This document shows positions 31,907-34,704 of a stretch of 34,704 bases of DNA, in pieces. This DNA comes from Oscillospiraceae bacterium. GTDB taxonomy: Bacteria > Bacillota > Clostridia > Oscillospirales > Oscillospiraceae. The translations under genes were made by a program, and so were the position numbers. The stretch is from contig JAISXU010000077.1 in the NCBI GenBank assembly GCA_031270395.1, positions 1 through 34,704 of the forward strand. The letters run 5' to 3'. Position 1 is the stretch's first letter; each line of letters starts with the position of its first letter. The notes below the pieces were generated by a model, which searched no databases, had not been told where the DNA came from, and saw only the letters and a program-made list of their open reading frames with translations.

Positions 31907-33937
31907 GTGAACGGGATTTTTCTGTCCGTGCTGAATATGAGCCTGACGGGCGCGTTCGTCGTCGCGGTAATATTTTTCGCCCGACTGCCGCTGAAACGCG
32001 CGCCGAAATGGATAAGCTACTGCCTGTGGGCGGTCGCGGCGTTCAGACTCATCACGCCGTTCTCGTTCGAGAGTCTGTTTTCGCTTGTCCCGAGCGGGAT
32101 GCCGCAAATTGACGCTCCCGTGCGGGCGTATATGCCGAGTTACGTCGAGAACCGCGCGTATGCTCCCGACCCGGTAGGCGGCAACTACGCTTTGGAGAGC
32201 CTGCCTGTCACGAACTGGAGCGACGCGACGGCGTGGGTATGGCTTGCGGGCATCGCCGCCATGCTGATTTACTGCGCGATTTCGACGCTCCTGCTGCGGC
32301 GCAGGCTGCGCGAGTCCCTGCCCTGCGGCGGCAATGTATACGAAACCGACACGATAAAAACGCCGCTCGTATTCGGGCTGTTCCGTCCGCGGATCTATCT
32401 GCCAATCGGCTTGTCGGACGGCGAGCGCGCGTATATCCTGCTGCACGAGCAGACGCACATCAGCCGCCGCGACTATCTCGTAAAAGTCTTTGCGTTTTTT
32501 GTGCTGTGCGTCCATTGGTTCAATCCGCTCGCGTGGCTCGCTTTCGTTCTGATGGCCGCGGATATGGAGACGTCCTGCGACGAACGCGTACTGCGCGAGC
32601 TCGGCGGGGCAAGCCGGTCCGGCATTGGAGGGTTTGAAAATCTCAAGACCGATTACGCGACGTCGCTCGTGCGATTGGCCGCGGAGCGGCGCATCATCGG
32701 CGCAAGCCCTCTCGCGTTCGGCGAGGGCGGTGTAAAGGAGCGGGTGAAAAACGTCCTGAAATTCAAAAAGCCGGCAAGGCTCGTGATCATCACGGCGGTT
32801 GTGCTTGCGGCGGGCTTGGCGATTGGCCTGTCTGTGAACCGGGTTGACGACAACCAACATTTCAAGGGATGGACAGTTGAAAATGTGGCATCCGTTGACC
32901 TAAGCCTCAACCCTCCGGGCACGTATGTCACTGTATACGACAGAGGTCAAATAGCCGATATTGTGAATGGAATTTTGGCGTTGGACATCGGCAAAGCAAC
33001 AGAAGAATGGCGCGATATGGCCATGGGCGGTCAGACGGTTCAGTTCAATATGAGGAAAGCAGATGGTGAGTACATTGAAATCGGTGTATTTACACCGTAT
33101 GTGATTATCAACGAACAGAGTTATGAGGCGAAATATGAGTCGTGCGAGGCGTTAAACAGTCTTGGGAATGAAATTGGCAATGATTTCCTTGCCGACTCTG
33201 CAAAGTATACTTCTCTGTATCCTGCCGATGAAACTCCTGCGCCTATTGCACCGGAACTCGATACCAACATCGACGCGGACGACCAACCGTCGGACGGCAG
33301 CCTGTTATCTCCTTTGATGATACTTTCTGATTTACCCGCCGATTACGGCGCCTATGAGAACCGCGAAAAAGCAATAAGCGACGGCGTGTATGTCAATGTG
33401 CAGGGTGCGGAAATATACAACCAGGCGACGGTGGATTTCTTCTATAAGGACTTCTCTGACGGGAAAGTGGCGTTTATGCGGACGATTGAATACACCGTTG
33501 AGGGAGACCCTATCATCAAAGACTATGAACATTATGAACATAACGGGAAAATGTTTACCGTCGTGACCGACACATACACCGTTGAGGGCGACCCTATCAT
33601 CAAGGACTATGAACATTATGAACATGACGGGAAAATGTTTACCGTTGTGACCGACACCACACGCGACAAATTCGGTTCGACGGAGATTTTTACGGGAACA
33701 TACAAATATCTTGTCCCGCTTGACCGCTCCCGTCCCGCGGGGACGCCAATGCAGTTCTATCTGAGCAACAGCGAAAGCATCTACGAGAGCACGCCCGACG
33801 GGGACGGCGCGCGATTGAAGGACGGGCTGGGGATGATCCCATCGCCGTCCGACAGCGTTGGAGATCTGTTCTTAACCCCTGAAGAACGCGGCGCGGGCGG
33901 CTTTGAGGGCGCCGCGACACGGCGTCCCGCCGGATGA
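31907..33937 (+). CDS. BlaR1/MecR1-family M56 membrane metalloprotease
   Basis: A 676-residue sensor-protease expected to relieve repression by the upstream BlaI-like protein. Hydrophobic segments are at ~5-25, ~35-55, ~105-125, ~190-215 and ~290-308. The zinc-protease motif is HEQTH (His180-Glu181...His184), with the downstream acidic ligand region DMETSCDERVLREL. After the last membrane helix, instead of a penicillin-binding domain, an uncharacterised extracellular region (~310-676) follows, partly AT-richer, with a tandem 28-residue repeat at ~529-584. GTG 31907 has AAGGAGG eight bases upstream. The ligand is therefore probably not a beta-lactam. Confidence 0.9.
   Translation: MNGIFLSVLNMSLTGAFVVAVIFFARLPLKRAPKWISYCLWAVAAFRLITPFSFESLFSLVPSGMPQIDAPVRAYMPSYVENRAYAPDPVGGNYALESLPVTNWSDATAWVWLAGIAAMLIYCAISTLLLRRRLRESLPCGGNVYETDTIKTPLVFGLFRPRIYLPIGLSDGERAYILLHEQTHISRRDYLVKVFAFFVLCVHWFNPLAWLAFVLMAADMETSCDERVLRELGGASRSGIGGFENLKTDYATSLVRLAAERRIIGASPLAFGEGGVKERVKNVLKFKKPARLVIITAVVLAAGLAIGLSVNRVDDNQHFKGWTVENVASVDLSLNPPGTYVTVYDRGQIADIVNGILALDIGKATEEWRDMAMGGQTVQFNMRKADGEYIEIGVFTPYVIINEQSYEAKYESCEALNSLGNEIGNDFLADSAKYTSLYPADETPAPIAPELDTNIDADDQPSDGSLLSPLMILSDLPADYGAYENREKAISDGVYVNVQGAEIYNQATVDFFYKDFSDGKVAFMRTIEYTVEGDPIIKDYEHYEHNGKMFTVVTDTYTVEGDPIIKDYEHYEHDGKMFTVVTDTTRDKFGSTEIFTGTYKYLVPLDRSRPAGTPMQFYLSNSESIYESTPDGDGARLKDGLGMIPSPSDSVGDLFLTPEERGAGGFEGAATRRPAG
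33491..33658 (+). repeat. Tandem 84-bp in-frame duplication inside the BlaR1-like gene
   Basis: Copies 33491-33574 and 33575-33658 differ at five positions, four of them synonymous and one changing Asn to Asp. Each copy encodes YTVEGDPIIKDYEHYEH followed by xGKMFTVVTDT. Confidence 0.97.
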
Positions 33938-33952
33938 CGTATCCTCCCGCCG

Positions 33953-34519
33953 TCAGAAAAACATGTGCTCGAGCACTATTTTAATCCCTATTATGACGAG
34001 TACCGCGCCGCCCGTAAACTCCGCCCTCGCTTTGAACCTCGTTCCGAATACATTTCCGATCACCACGCCGCACATCGCAATAAAAAACGTTATCGCACCG
34101 GTTATTGAAATTGCGGAATATATGTTGACCCTGAAAAACGCGAACGTAATACCCACGGCCAGCGCGTCAATGCTCGTCGCGACGGCTAAAATCAGCATCC
34201 GTGTAAATCCGAAGGGATTTTTATCCGTTTCCTGTTCTCCGTTTTCCTTTGAAAAGCTGTCTTTTATCATCTTCCCGCCGATTACCACAAGCAGCGCAAA
34301 GGCGATCCAGTGATCGAACATCTCTATCCTGTTCGCGAAATACGTGCCCGCGAAATATCCGAGCATCGGCATAAGCGCCTGAAAGAAACCGAAATACAGT
34401 CCGGGCGCGATTATATACCTCATTTTGAGTTTTTTCACGGACAAACCCAATGTGACGGCTACGGCGAACGCGTCCATAGCCAGACCCGCGGCGATCAAAA
34501 CAATTTCCGGTAAACTCAC
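33953..34519 (-). CDS. mntP: Manganese efflux pump MntP
   Basis: A 188-residue, six-helix membrane protein exporting Mn(II). The two internally repeated Asp motifs are visible as LAMDAFAVAV in helix 1 and SIDALAVGI in the fourth helix. GTG 34519 is chosen because GAGG lies about eight bases upstream and the resulting length fits the family; the open frame to 34672 gives a non-membrane extension. The gene converges on the BlaR1-like gene with only 15 bases between. I looked for a yybP-ykoY manganese riboswitch upstream and did not find its conserved GGGGAGUAG-type core. Confidence 0.95.
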   Translation of the reverse strand: MSLPEIVLIAAGLAMDAFAVAVTLGLSVKKLKMRYIIAPGLYFGFFQALMPMLGYFAGTYFANRIEMFDHWIAFALLVVIGGKMIKDSFSKENGEQETDKNPFGFTRMLILAVATSIDALAVGITFAFFRVNIYSAISITGAITFFIAMCGVVIGNVFGTRFKARAEFTGGAVLVIIGIKIVLEHMFF

Positions 34520-34704
34520 GACATTTACCTCGTTTCTTATAGTTAAGCAGAACAAAAGACCCTTAACATAATCCCCCGCAAAGGAAAAGGTTGAAACAAG
34601 TTCAACCTTTACGTTAAAATCGCGTTTTGCTCGCCGGGACGGGCAACCGCAAAACAGGCGCATTATGACCATGCCTTTTCATGATCATTTTGTGCCTGAA
34701 GTGA
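34520..34704. other. Region upstream of mntP with a hairpin at 34586-34610
   Basis: AAAGGTTGAA pairs with TTCAACCTTT (10-bp stem, 5-base loop). On the minus strand it is followed by TCCTTT, a weak U-tract. It could end an upstream minus-strand gene or act as an attenuator in the mntP leader. No promoter or coding region is evident in these 185 bases. Confidence 0.4.

Noticed and set aside
34520..34704. yybP-ykoY manganese riboswitch upstream of mntP
   Set aside because: The conserved GGGGAGUAG-type segments are not present in the visible upstream sequence.

Overview
The window looks like a chromosomal segment of an uncultured, high-GC member of the Clostridia (Firmicutes). Support: the gene order ylxM-ffh-rpsP-khpA-rimM-trmD, two T-box tRNA-sensing leaders, a GatCAB amidotransferase operon next to aspS, a BlaI/BlaR1-type pair, GGAGG ribosome binding sites, and many promoters of the form TTGACA-N17-TAGAAT/TAAAAT. 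Most genes are GC-rich; the first ~1 kb and parts of 3.5-4.6 kb and 32.9-33.7 kb are visibly more AT-rich. I see no rRNA, tRNA, CRISPR array or transposase.

Layout. (1) 1-4.55 kb, patchwork: a 5'-truncated cysteine desulfurase, a short orphan C-terminal remnant, a three-gene ABC-2 exporter, then a decayed ATPase (frameshifted, N-terminus lost) abutting a winged-helix-like remnant. (2) 4.55-11.03 kb, an anaerobic metabolic island: glycyl-radical enzyme (GRE) activase, a URO-D/methyltransferase-like protein, a PilZ protein and an SDR dehydrogenase on the minus strand, then an 824-residue GRE with Cys441-x-Glu443 and Gly800. The SDR and GRE genes diverge from two strong promoters that share a TCACACG operator motif. 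The substrate is not identifiable from sequence. (3) 11.03-16.3 kb: two tandem copies of a highly structured ~110-bp repeat, strong hairpins, a C-GCAxxG-C-C protein, a DacF-like protein with all three active-site motifs altered, a ComEA-like HhH protein and an OmpR/histidine-kinase pair. (4) 16.1-21.5 kb: aspS-gatC-gatA-gatB behind a T-box whose aligned specifier is AAC (Asn); with an AspRS that looks non-discriminating, this is the tRNA-dependent route to Asn-tRNA(Asn). (5) 21.75-25.98 kb: a UGG (Trp) T-box and trpE-trpG-trpD-trpC, with trpF, trpB and trpA absent. (6) 26.2-29.76 kb: SRP, ribosome-maturation and tRNA-modification operon. (7) 29.7-34.7 kb: pyrG (minus), a BlaI/BlaR1-like regulatory pair with a duplicated 28-residue segment, and mntP (minus).

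The most interesting items are a dispersed multi-hairpin repeat family (four copies with a near-invariant ~49-bp core and arms that vary together within each copy, plus a related multi-hairpin locus after trpC), the uncharacterised GRE island with its shared operator, the apparently catalytically dead DacF homologue, and the Asn-sensing T-box on aspS-gatCAB.
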